DNA from: Psychrobacter sp. 4Bb
GTDB taxonomy: Bacteria > Pseudomonadota > Gammaproteobacteria > Pseudomonadales > Moraxellaceae
Reading direction: 5' to 3'
Assembly (NCBI RefSeq): GCF_002836735.1
Contig: NZ_PJAS01000054.1
Location: 1 to 64,000 of the forward strand
DNA: 64,000 nucleotides
In this document: positions 14,489 to 23,133 of the stretch, piece by piece
Numbering within the stretch: position 1 is the first letter of the stretch
How the letters are laid out: every line of letters starts with the position of its first letter
Translations under genes and position numbers: made by a program
Notes under the pieces: model-generated
Told to the model about the DNA's origin: nothing
Database searches by the model: none
The model's input: only the letters and a program-made list of their open reading frames with translations

Positions 14489-15160
14489 TTAAACTTGAGC
14501 TAACACTTTTTTTATAGCTAAAACGAAACCAGTTTTAAATAGTGTTCGGCCGACTTCATCTTTAATTGCACCATACTTTGATACAGTCCAGCCTAATTTA
14601 TTGATTTTCTCCTCCTTGATAGAATCCTGTAGGGCTTCAATGTCACTATCTAACAGTATCCCACTTAATGAAGGTAATACTTGCACAGCTTGTGAGTTTC
14701 TATCTATAGGAGCAATCTTATTAGGACGCATATCTATATTCACCTCAATGTTTTGTTTGAGGATGCGATTCTCTGACTTCAATTTATTTTTTTCTGCAAT
14801 AATTTGACCAAAAACAGCTCGCATTGCAGGGTCAGACAGATATTTTAATAACTCCATATCTGATGCAACGTCATATTTCCTAGATTGAGGAGAGGGTGGT
14901 TTCTTCATGGTCTTATTAGCTTTAGTCGCCCAAGCGTCAATTAGAAGCCTATAGTGATTACCTGACTTATTACGAATGCTAACAGTGCTGATACCACCAC
15001 TAGCTTTAGACAGTCTTCCAATATGAGCAATAGAATAATTGTGTTCATTTTTGTTGAATTCAGTTTCTAGTAAAGTATTCAGGTTGTCTAACGACTCTTT
15101 TGTACGTTGACTTTTACTTTCCTTTAAATTATCTAAAATTATGTCGATATTGATATCCAT
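14489..15160 (-). CDS. gmtX: gamma-mobile-trio protein GmtX
   Basis: A 223-residue protein starting MDINIDIILDNLKESKSQRT, third gene of a minus-strand cluster after gmtY and gmtZ, 23 bases from gmtZ. Helix-rich, with a basic middle (NKTMKKPPSPQSRKYDV), a probable coiled coil (IIAEKNKLKSENRILKQN) and a conserved-looking C-terminus. It has no enzymatic motif. The gamma-mobile-trio elements carry three genes, two tyrosine recombinases and this accessory protein. The assignment rests mainly on position next to the other two genes and on size. Confidence 0.7.
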   Translation of the reverse strand: MDINIDIILDNLKESKSQRTKESLDNLNTLLETEFNKNEHNYSIAHIGRLSKASGGISTVSIRNKSGNHYRLLIDAWATKANKTMKKPPSPQSRKYDVASDMELLKYLSDPAMRAVFGQIIAEKNKLKSENRILKQNIEVNIDMRPNKIAPIDRNSQAVQVLPSLSGILLDSDIEALQDSIKEEKINKLGWTVSKYGAIKDEVGRTLFKTGFVLAIKKVLAQV

Positions 15161-15183
15161 AAGATATTTCTCCTCTTAAGTAC

Positions 15184-17769
15184 CTAGGTTAGGGATTTAA
15201 TATTGATATAATTAATAGGCTGCTTAACGGTTTCCTGTAATACACTGATACTGTCATCTAAGAGTTTACTATCTTGCATAAACTCTTCTAATTCAATATA
15301 GTTTGCAACTTTACTAAGGCCATCTAACTTGTCTTTTGAATTAACTTGTAATGCCATTTGTCTAACCATAGCGTTCGCAGCAATAAGTTGCTGATTCTTA
15401 TTCAAACTTAGAAACGGTGGCATATAACCCTGACGTATCATCATTCGACTGATAATTTGAGTCATATCCTGAATGATTGAAGTCTTCTTAACATCATCAA
15501 GTATATCTGGATAAATTTCTGCATCATCGCAAATTAAAGATAGTTGTAGCATTTCAGATTTTGTTTCTATAAATCCAATTCTGATATCGTTCTTGGAACC
15601 AACTGCTACTATTTTATTTTTATGATCGTCTTTATCCCGTCCTTGCTCAATCTCAACCAAACGATAAATGAGATTGAGAGTTGCAATTAAGTCCTTAGTA
15701 TACTCATCTGCTTCTACCAATTGCTTCTCACATCGTCGCTGCAATTCCTGTAATTTGTTATGATGAGTAAAAGGCTTACCTTTAGCTTCTGATTCGTACT
15801 TTATTTCTTCAACATTTTCTATCTCTCCCTCTAGTTCTATAGCTAAATTTGCAGCTTCAGAGGCTTTGTAACTCATAAAGTTCAAGTGTGCAGTGAGTGC
15901 AGGTAAGTATTGAGCGTCAGTGATAAACCAACGACAGCGAACGCAATTTTCAGGACCATGAGGCACAGCTCCATAAATTTTTCGCGAAACAACACTTGAG
16001 TCCTTAATAAGTTCTCCGCCATTCCAGCAGCCTGCTACAGTTCCAACTTCATCAGATTTAACTGTATTGCCACCAACCAGACATAGACCATGATGTCGTT
16101 TTTCCCATCCTATAGGATTACGATTAACCAAAGCAGCTTGAATCGACTTGTCATCATGATAAGCCATTTTACATTCGATCTGACTCATTTCAGCATTTTT
16201 AAGAAAAGTTTGAACACTTTTTTCTGATGCATCTTCAAGACGATTATCCGCCTCAATCATTTTTTCTTTCATGATGGCTGGGGTGAGTTTGGCGTAGTAA
16301 ACGGTCATAAGTAGGCGTGAATGGCCTGCCAATAGCTTAGAAACTACTGGTAAAGGTAATTTGGCATCCATGATATAACAAGTGATTAGAGAGACTCTGA
16401 GGCTATGCAGAGGAAACTCAGTTTTAGTTCTAGAAGTTTTATAACCTTTACCATAATCATGAACCAATTTAAAATATGTACCATCTTCTAAAGTGTCATT
16501 GGATACACGAAGGTTATGCTCAAGTTGGGCTAGCAGCTTATACCAAAGAGTTGCAATTGAAGCATCATTAATCGGTTTGCTCCTATCATCGATATGAGTT
16601 GCAGTCGCATCGCGCATTAGAAAACAACTATGCTGCATTGCTTTAAGGTAAGCTTCAGATACTTTACGTTGTGTATGCTTAGGTAATAACTCAGTACAAT
16701 CTGTAGGCTTTGTAATAGGATTATATTTTTCTTGCCAGTTTCTTAGCTTCTCCAACCAATACAACACATTTTCGTTCTGCCATGGAATTTCATAGCCACG
16801 CTCTACTTCATCTTTATTTTGGTCTGCTGTCTTATTAGTGCTAATGTATAGTCCTGTAGATTCTGTTTCCATCGCATTGTTCTTAAATTGACGAAAAACT
16901 CCCTTTTTATAATTTTTGTATGCAAATAAGTGCTTAGTATTTTTTATCCATTTACTATTTTCATAACGCATAGTATCTGCTTCACCTGAGTCCAACATTC
17001 TAACTTGGTATGTTCGAAGAGGTAAATTTAGTTTGATGAATAAACACATGGCTACAACAGGTGACCAAATTTCATAAATAATAATGTTTTTCTTATTTTC
17101 CCTAATGCTTCTACGCCGCCACAAACAATCATTATCGTTTTCATCTATCAACTTCTGTTCAACTCTAAACCAACTGCTACTAGATACTAGGCCTTCAGGT
17201 GTTTTCTCTTCATATGCCCACACCCAATCTCTAAAATGACCTCTTGGCTTTGGACATAAAATATTGCGAAGATCACATATATAACGATAGGGTAAGGGGT
17301 TATAAACAGTTTCACTGTAATGCTTTTTTCTTTGTTGTTTTTCAAAAGGATTACTATATAGTCTAATAGCAGATCCGTTATCATTCTCTTCGCTGAAATG
17401 CTCTACTAGTATCCACTCAATAAAATCAAAAATATGATTAATTAATACTATAGTAGCCGAGTTATCAGAGCGTTTAGTATTTTCTAGTATGGAAAATTTA
17501 AAATCATCAGTCGTAATTTGCAAGCCACTTCGTTTCGCTTCGAAAAACATAGTTATATCTGACGCCCAAGCTACATCTTTAATCAGATAAGCATCAAAAA
17601 ATATGCATAAAGCATCTAATTTTATATGCTGTGATGTATCCTGAGTACTCATCCATTCTTCTGCAAACTGACGCCATAGCTCCCAAGTCTGACCATGCTT
17701 CTCTGTCATCCATCTAAGAGTAAGATCTCTAGTTCTACCATCATATTTACTTTCATTAATTGCACTCAT
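15184..17769 (-). CDS. gmtZ: gamma-mobile-trio integrase GmtZ (large tyrosine recombinase)
   Basis: An 861-residue protein overlapping gmtY by 14 bases. The C-terminal half of the recombinase core is visible at about 460-525: FPLHSLRVSLITCY (His-x-x-Arg box), then LLAGHSRLLMTVYYAKL, which supplies the His and the candidate nucleophilic Tyr. Downstream is a Cys-rich patch (GLCLVGG, AGCWNGGE, CVRCRWF), possibly zinc-binding, then long helices with YLPALTAHLNFMSYKASEAA. The size, the paired smaller recombinase and the third gene match gamma-mobile-trio elements, which move cargo rich in anti-phage and competition genes. No frame disruption is seen, so mobility may be retained. Confidence 0.75.
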   Translation of the reverse strand: MSAINESKYDGRTRDLTLRWMTEKHGQTWELWRQFAEEWMSTQDTSQHIKLDALCIFFDAYLIKDVAWASDITMFFEAKRSGLQITTDDFKFSILENTKRSDNSATIVLINHIFDFIEWILVEHFSEENDNGSAIRLYSNPFEKQQRKKHYSETVYNPLPYRYICDLRNILCPKPRGHFRDWVWAYEEKTPEGLVSSSSWFRVEQKLIDENDNDCLWRRRSIRENKKNIIIYEIWSPVVAMCLFIKLNLPLRTYQVRMLDSGEADTMRYENSKWIKNTKHLFAYKNYKKGVFRQFKNNAMETESTGLYISTNKTADQNKDEVERGYEIPWQNENVLYWLEKLRNWQEKYNPITKPTDCTELLPKHTQRKVSEAYLKAMQHSCFLMRDATATHIDDRSKPINDASIATLWYKLLAQLEHNLRVSNDTLEDGTYFKLVHDYGKGYKTSRTKTEFPLHSLRVSLITCYIMDAKLPLPVVSKLLAGHSRLLMTVYYAKLTPAIMKEKMIEADNRLEDASEKSVQTFLKNAEMSQIECKMAYHDDKSIQAALVNRNPIGWEKRHHGLCLVGGNTVKSDEVGTVAGCWNGGELIKDSSVVSRKIYGAVPHGPENCVRCRWFITDAQYLPALTAHLNFMSYKASEAANLAIELEGEIENVEEIKYESEAKGKPFTHHNKLQELQRRCEKQLVEADEYTKDLIATLNLIYRLVEIEQGRDKDDHKNKIVAVGSKNDIRIGFIETKSEMLQLSLICDDAEIYPDILDDVKKTSIIQDMTQIISRMMIRQGYMPPFLSLNKNQQLIAANAMVRQMALQVNSKDKLDGLSKVANYIELEEFMQDSKLLDDSISVLQETVKQPINYINIKSLT

Positions 17770-19237
17770 TGTTTTTTCCCAACCTTGGATTCTTTCCTAT
17801 TAATAATCCGTTAGGATCAATGTCATCAAAACCATGTCGCATTAGTGCGTTCCAACTCAAATTACTGTTTTGTTTAGAGTCCTCTTTAGAAAGCATAAGT
17901 TTCTCTGTAGCAGCATTTAGATCTGCTGTAATTTCCATAGATGTTGGTGTAGTGTAGACAGCTTGTGATTCTATAGACGCATGGTGCAAGCATTTCTTAA
18001 TGACTATCTCTTGCACACCTGCGCGACGCAAACGTCTTCCGTAGCTATGACGATGAGAATGTGGTGATAAACCGTCAGGTTTACTGGGATTGAGACCAAT
18101 CCGCTTAAGACCTTGGCGATAACTGTCATGAAAAGCATTCAAAGTATAAGGGTTACCAAGGTGACTGTGGTGAAAGCTTATGAAAGCGTAAGGATGGTGA
18201 CGATCAACACTTATTAGAAGTCGAGTATAATCTTGCCAAAGCTTCGCAAATACCTTACCAAAAATTGTAGGGAACCAATGTACTTCAATGTATTCGTCTT
18301 TACTATCTGTAACTCTAGCTTTCCATCCAACACGTTTTTTACCTATCAATTCATTACGGGGGCTTAGAGCATATTTTTCTTTTAGATAAGCCGCTCTAGT
18401 GGTCTTTCCAGAGCGTCCACGCCACCCATTAGGAGCTTTTCCATCTTCAGGATGATAAATACGAACTTTCACATTATCAGAGTCAAAGGGATCTATAAGA
18501 ACATCTTCAATCCAAAGGTGTAAAGCTTCGGATTCCCTTAAACCACCACCGTGTAGAAGTAATAGGATTAGCTGATCACGAATAGCAACCCTAAGGTCTT
18601 TTGCACCTCCTAAGCCATCAATATAAAAACTTTCAAAATAGTGCTCTGGAAATTCTATCGCTTCTTGTTTTTGCTTACCTAACGAACGTTTACCTTGAAC
18701 CCTACGAGCATTTCTAGAGGTGGAATTAATCTGTTTATCTTTAATATGACCTAGAAAATCATACTGATTTTTACGAAACCAAGCTGCGTAATTGAGCCTT
18801 TGCGTAACACTATCTGCTTCAACCATTGGGTTGATTGAATTTAGATTATATTCTTCTACCATCCAATCAGTTAATTTGCTTAAGGCATTTATGTGTAATC
18901 TTGCAACCTGCTTACTACAAGGTAACCAATATAAGCCTGATGGGTCTAAACCTTCTTCATTAATAGTTCCTATATACAAGCGGCTACTAAATATTTCAAA
19001 TAAGTTTTCAGGCGATTCGAAGCCACTTGTATTAGCAGTCATATATTCAATTAGAAGCTGAGTAGCTTTTATATAATTATTAATTGTGGAATGACTCTTA
19101 CCATCTCGTTTTAACTTTAATGCATAGTCCATTAATGGTTTTAGGATTTCATTACTGTCACTAATTAGAACAGGAATTTCTGAATAGACTCCCGAATCAT
19201 CTTGAACTACTTTTGCTCTAACTCTGACAGTCTTCAT
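17756..19237 (-). CDS. gmtY: gamma-mobile-trio tyrosine recombinase GmtY
   Basis: A 493-residue tyrosine recombinase, first gene of the trio. An N-terminal SAM-like core-binding domain (KLKRDGKSHSTINNYIKATQ) is followed by the catalytic domain: LHGGGLRESEALHL (first Arg), SPHSHRHSYGRRLRRAGV (His-x-x-Arg region) and CLHHASIESQAVYTTPT (His and catalytic Tyr). It begins about 80 bases from the terminator of the CRISPR array, so the GMT element edge probably lies in that short interval. Its 3' end overlaps gmtZ, implying coupled translation. Confidence 0.8.
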   Translation of the reverse strand: MKTVRVRAKVVQDDSGVYSEIPVLISDSNEILKPLMDYALKLKRDGKSHSTINNYIKATQLLIEYMTANTSGFESPENLFEIFSSRLYIGTINEEGLDPSGLYWLPCSKQVARLHINALSKLTDWMVEEYNLNSINPMVEADSVTQRLNYAAWFRKNQYDFLGHIKDKQINSTSRNARRVQGKRSLGKQKQEAIEFPEHYFESFYIDGLGGAKDLRVAIRDQLILLLLHGGGLRESEALHLWIEDVLIDPFDSDNVKVRIYHPEDGKAPNGWRGRSGKTTRAAYLKEKYALSPRNELIGKKRVGWKARVTDSKDEYIEVHWFPTIFGKVFAKLWQDYTRLLISVDRHHPYAFISFHHSHLGNPYTLNAFHDSYRQGLKRIGLNPSKPDGLSPHSHRHSYGRRLRRAGVQEIVIKKCLHHASIESQAVYTTPTSMEITADLNAATEKLMLSKEDSKQNSNLSWNALMRHGFDDIDPNGLLIGKNPRLGKNNECN

Positions 19238-19251
19238 ATACTCAACTCTAT

Positions 19252-19302
19252 ATGTGTTAAACCAATCTATATATTATACACTTTTTACTAGAATTAACAC
19301 AT
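19252..19302. promoter_or_regulatory. 9-bp inverted repeat upstream of gmtY
   Basis: ATGTGTTAA at 19252-19260 is matched by TTAACACAT at 19294-19302, separated by 33 A/T-rich bases that include TATATTATA. Its position just upstream of gmtY suits a promoter operator. Alternatively it could be a recombinase-binding end of the GMT element. The function is not shown. Confidence 0.45.
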
Positions 19303-19316
19303 TTAATATTACCTAA

Positions 19317-19342
19317 AAAGAGACTCTTTAGGAGAGTCTCTT
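19317..19342 (-). terminator. terminator of the CRISPR array transcript
   Basis: A 10-bp stem AAGAGACTCT/AGAGTCTCTT with a short loop lies just beyond the leader-distal end of the array. Read on the minus strand it is followed by Ts, so it would end the pre-crRNA transcript. Its presence suggests that the array's distal end is natural and not cut by the neighbouring GMT element. Confidence 0.65.
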
Positions 19343-19364
19343 ATGTGTTTTATATACTTATCGG

Positions 19365-20292
19365 TACTAGTAATAACTATGCGGTGAGGAAGATTCCATC
19401 AGCCCAATTTAGGTCGAGGGGTAGTTTCTAAGTCACCTATGCGGTGAGGAAGGAATTAGTCGAGTCGGTCTTTGGTATGTCTATTTTCTAAGTCACCTAT
19501 GCGGTGAGGAAGGCCATGTGACCGATATGCGATTATTCGACATCTTTCTAAGTCACCTATGCGGTGAGGAAGGGTGAGACTAAGCGAGAGCGAGAGCTAC
19601 GCAATTTCTAAGTCACCTATGCGGTGAGGAAGACGGACACAGCGACAGGCAAGCGGATTGTAGATTTCTAAGTCACCTATGCGGTGAGGAAGTGGCTAAT
19701 ATTTATCACGTTTGGCGCTCTTATTTTCTAAGTCACCTATGCGGTGAGGAAGCTTGCATCACTTGCAACTTCAAACGGCTGTACTTTCTAAGTCACCTAT
19801 GCGGTGAGGAAGATACCGAGTTTTACCACGAAGTTTACGCATAATTTCTAAGTCACCTATGCGGTGAGGAAGGTTTTAACCTCTCATCGTCGTTACGCAC
19901 TATTTTTCTAAGTCACCTATGCGGTGAGGAAGCTTAGCAGCCATTTGGAGAAACTATCTTTGTCTTTCTAAGTCACCTATGCGGTGAGGAAGCGCCGTTC
20001 GGCTTATTCTCAGCACGTTTCTGTTTTCTAAGTCACCTATGCGGTGAGGAAGCTTTATTTGAGCAATCCAAACTTGTTGGTAAATTTCTAAGTCACCTAT
20101 GCGGTGAGGAAGATAATGCCTTACCTTTTGGCTCTGCATACGTTTTTCTAAGTCACCTATGCGGTGAGGAAGGTAACGTGCATATACGCTCAGCAAGCAA
20201 GTCATTTCTAAGTCACCTATGCGGTGAGGAAGACATTTAATAAACTCCGTAAATTATATTACAATTTCTAAGTCACCTATGCGGTGAGGAAG
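19365..20292 (-). CRISPR. type I-F CRISPR array, 15 identical repeats plus one degenerate end repeat, 15 spacers
   Basis: On the minus strand the 28-base repeat starts CTTCCTCACCGCATAG and ends GTGACTTAGAAA. It recurs every 60 bases at 19425, 19485 and so on to 20265, all 15 copies identical and every spacer exactly 32 bases. The copy at 19365-19392 keeps only its first half on the minus strand, which is normal for the leader-distal end. TCACC/GGTGA forms the 5-bp hairpin that Cas6f (Csy4) cleaves 3' of, leaving an 8-nt CTTAGAAA handle. Leader and cas genes lie on the high-coordinate side. I found no obvious match between spacers and the rest of this window, but did not search systematically. 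Confidence 0.97.
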
Positions 20293-20470
20293 AGGAATTA
20301 TACCTGAAAAAACTCAGTTACAATAAGGCGTGGAGAGTGAAACACCCTATCTTACCCTCCGTTTTTCGACCTAGTGTAAATAATTGATTTTATTACAAGT
20401 TTTTAAATAGCTCAAAAAAAGGGTTTTTTGTCCCAATTTTTGGGTAATTTGTCATTACCTTATAAGTAGC
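20293..20470 (-). promoter_or_regulatory. CRISPR leader region
   Basis: A 178-base gene-free, A/T-rich stretch between the last repeat and the cas6f stop, with long A and T runs. New spacers would be added at its junction with the repeat at 20265-20292. Leaders of type I-F arrays carry the array promoter and an IHF site; I cannot place either exactly. Confidence 0.65.
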
Positions 20471-21076
20471 TTACCAATGGGGCACAGTAACCTTATCTGC
20501 CGCATTGTTAATGCCATAGCTGTTAAACGTCCCTTGAGTTTCGTTATCTGCCATTTCTTGAATGATAGATAATGAGTAGGGTTGATTGTTGCTGATGCTC
20601 CTTAAGTTGATATACGGATAGGGTTTGTTATCCTGCTTGTGTTTGGCGCAGTGTATCAGTGCCGCCTCCAGCGTAATGCCTTTGTGCTCGGCGAATGCTT
20701 CAGCCTGCTTAAGCACGTTTTTATGGCGGTAGCGTCTGATCACAACGTGCCCTTTGTTTTTGTCACCAACCTCATTGATGCGCTTTATATGCACATAGTC
20801 CGTCAATCGCTCTAGCCATTTATCGAGATCTAAAGTCTCTAAATCCTCTTTACTGGGAGCAAAGACTCGAAGTTTTAGACCAAGCTTGGAGGATTTACCC
20901 TTTTCGTCAAAATAATAATCAGGAAAGCTGACACCGACGGAGTCGATGCCGTGCTCATTTTTCATCTCCGCTAATGCAATATGAAACTGGGTAAATAGTT
21001 TGCTCCAAATAAAGTAAGGTGCAATCTCAGGGTCAGGGATGATGGTGATTTCTTGGAAATGGGTCATCTGACTCAT
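20471..21076 (-). CDS. cas6f: type I-F CRISPR endoribonuclease Cas6f (Csy4)
   Basis: A 201-residue protein with AAGGAGTAA before the ATG, 3 bases after csy3. It processes pre-crRNA by cutting at the base of the repeat hairpin and stays bound to the 3' end. The region LFTQFHIALAEMK places His32 at the position of the catalytic histidine of Pseudomonas Csy4 (in KLHQAL), and the following IDSVGVSFPDY is a family hallmark. The arginine-rich helix that reads the hairpin is VVIRRYRHKNVLKQAEAF. It is the last gene of the cas operon and lies next to the leader. Confidence 0.95.
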   Translation of the reverse strand: MSQMTHFQEITIIPDPEIAPYFIWSKLFTQFHIALAEMKNEHGIDSVGVSFPDYYFDEKGKSSKLGLKLRVFAPSKEDLETLDLDKWLERLTDYVHIKRINEVGDKNKGHVVIRRYRHKNVLKQAEAFAEHKGITLEAALIHCAKHKQDNKPYPYINLRSISNNQPYSLSIIQEMADNETQGTFNSYGINNAADKVTVPHW

Positions 21077-21079
21077 AAT

Positions 21080-22090
21080 TTACTCCTTGCCGCTGGCACC
21101 GAATACGCCGCCCCGAATAAGTACGCCCATGACATAATGCTGCTGGTTTACGTCTGGTGATTCACCTTTTAATACCCAGTTATCAAACAGGCTGTAGAAG
21201 TCCATTTTATCTTTAGGTTGGCGAAACGCTGTACCCAAAGTCGTGACCGCACCATAAGGTTCGATAGCGATAGGGAACTCGGCTTCAGGATACCAGTCAT
21301 CGATAGTGCGAATAGCATTGCTGACTTTTTGAGAGTGCATGCCTGCTTTACCATTAATCTCATACAAGATTTTACTTTTGCTCTTGCCCGTATCGAGTAC
21401 CAGTTCTTGCGAGGGATAAACTTCTTGACCGTAACCCATTATGGCAGCGGCTTTGACGTATAAAATGATAAAAGCGTCGCCATTTAAACCCTTTTCAATC
21501 AGCTTAGCCAATTCATTGATTTTGCTATCGTTTGTATTGAAGTCTTTTAGTGAAATGGACTTTGCATCAAATTCGAAGTCGTGTTTAGTGCCATCAATAT
21601 CACATTTAACATTAACCTTAATGCTTTCAGCGCCTACACGATTGCGCCACAACCAGCGGGCATTGGCAATATTACTAGCGTAGCGACGAGCCAACTCATT
21701 AACGCCTTGGTTATCCAAATAATCCTGTACCGTTGAGACTAAGGCCTGTTGATAATCTTGGTCGTTACAGACGCTAGGCTTACCGGTGAACGGCAATACC
21801 TTACAGCTCCACGTTACAATTAGAGTATCATTGGTTTCATCTAATGAGGCTGAATCTACCGTTTGTAGATTGGCTTTTTGAATCTCGGCATCGAGCTTGG
21901 CAGGGTCTTTAGCAATGGCGCTTTTTTGACGGTTGCTAATCGTACCTCTGACAGATTTTTCGTTAATGGTTACAGGACTAATTTTAGCGTTAGCAGTTTG
22001 GCTGTCTGTTTGTGCAAAGAAACCATCTGAGATATCAAGGTTACGCTCAAAGGCTAGGACGGATGCAGTTTTTAGGGCTGTTTTTGACAT
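21080..22090 (-). CDS. csy3: type I-F Csy3 (Cas7f), crRNA backbone subunit of the Cascade complex
   Basis: It forms the six-copy filament along the crRNA spacer in the Csy complex. About 336 residues if started at the ATG 22090, which has GGAGAAT upstream; an ATG four codons earlier is possible. Recognisable stretches are SVLAFERNLDISDGFF at the N-terminus, NARWLWRNRVGA in the middle and the C-terminal QHYVMGVLIRGGVFG. The length is normal for Cas7f. It lies between csy2 and cas6f in the canonical order, with short gaps. Confidence 0.95.
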   Translation of the reverse strand: MSKTALKTASVLAFERNLDISDGFFAQTDSQTANAKISPVTINEKSVRGTISNRQKSAIAKDPAKLDAEIQKANLQTVDSASLDETNDTLIVTWSCKVLPFTGKPSVCNDQDYQQALVSTVQDYLDNQGVNELARRYASNIANARWLWRNRVGAESIKVNVKCDIDGTKHDFEFDAKSISLKDFNTNDSKINELAKLIEKGLNGDAFIILYVKAAAIMGYGQEVYPSQELVLDTGKSKSKILYEINGKAGMHSQKVSNAIRTIDDWYPEAEFPIAIEPYGAVTTLGTAFRQPKDKMDFYSLFDNWVLKGESPDVNQQHYVMGVLIRGGVFGASGKE

Positions 22091-22161
22091 ATTATTCTCC
22101 ATGGTTGTAAGAAATTAAAAATTAATTGAACGGGTTAATGATTGATTAGAACAAAGTAAAA

Positions 22162-23133
22162 TTAAAACTCTCGATTTTGAGTGACTAAATAAAGTGATTC
22201 ATCAGCATCATAACGGTAACGCCAAAACGCATTAGCAATATCATTATCACCGCCGACACTATTTAGACGCTGCGGATAAACCCACCTACCAAGGCTATAT
22301 ATAGCTTCAACATATTGACTAGGATATTCAGGATTGCGCACGTTTTGCATCATGCCAGCGTCATATAAATCAGAGATACCTTGATAACCTATCGGCATAG
22401 GCACTAACCAGCCGTGTCCGCTTTTACGTGAGGTAGTTAGCCACTTTGTATCGCCGTTTTTTTGGGTTTCAGGAATATGATGTAGTGTACAAACATCTAT
22501 CAAAGCGTCTAGTGGCGTTGCGTCTGGGTTGTCTGCTTGCATCTTGTCGATAATCTCGACAAAGTCGTCCTGTGCGTCCATCAACACAAAAGCCGGTAGT
22601 AATTGCGCAGTAATAGAGTTGACATCATCTTTATCAAAGAATTGCACGGGCTCAAACCTTGCCAAGCCCCTTACGCTACCACCAGCCATACGCTGCTGCT
22701 GTAGCCACTGCTTGGTTTTTTGCATGGCATAATCTTGCTGCTCATTAGTTAAGGTATCTGTACCTAATATCTCGACTACAAAGGTCATCACCAATCGGCA
22801 TTTGCCTTCTTCAATTATAGAGGCGGTTTTGCCATCTTTTTTGATGGGATTGCGAGTTTGGTTAAAAGTGTAGTTGTTATAACTGTTAGGACGATACATT
22901 TGTGGTTGGCAGTCGTGACAGGCAAGCAGCACACCGCCTAAGCAGATATCAGAGAGCAGCTCATCATCTACCATTTTTCGTGACATCGCATGAAAGCTAC
23001 CCAAAAACCCAGTGATAGCAGGGAAGCCATAAGTCAGCGGACTTGAGATAGTATTCGCTCCTTCAATGACGACCTTTTTAAACATCAAATAGCCAACCAC
23101 ACCAATATTATTGTCATCATCTATGCGGGTCAT
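22162..23133 (-). CDS. csy2: type I-F Csy2 (Cas5f)
   Basis: A 323-residue Cas5f that, with Csy1, caps the 5' handle of the crRNA and takes part in PAM recognition. The N-terminal part contains ANTISSPLTYGFPAITGFLG, the hallmark of the family. The C-terminus has a YEAIYSLGRWVYP-like run (VEAIYSLGRWVYPQ). Its ATG overlaps the stop of csy1 by four bases (ATGA), giving coupled translation. No truncation is visible. Confidence 0.95.
   Translation of the reverse strand: MTRIDDDNNIGVVGYLMFKKVVIEGANTISSPLTYGFPAITGFLGSFHAMSRKMVDDELLSDICLGGVLLACHDCQPQMYRPNSYNNYTFNQTRNPIKKDGKTASIIEEGKCRLVMTFVVEILGTDTLTNEQQDYAMQKTKQWLQQQRMAGGSVRGLARFEPVQFFDKDDVNSITAQLLPAFVLMDAQDDFVEIIDKMQADNPDATPLDALIDVCTLHHIPETQKNGDTKWLTTSRKSGHGWLVPMPIGYQGISDLYDAGMMQNVRNPEYPSQYVEAIYSLGRWVYPQRLNSVGGDNDIANAFWRYRYDADESLYLVTQNREF

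Noticed and set aside
19954..20205. 83-codon minus-strand frame across the CRISPR array
   Set aside because: It is an artefact of the repeat: the same repeat-derived peptide recurs every 20 codons, and there is no ribosome site.
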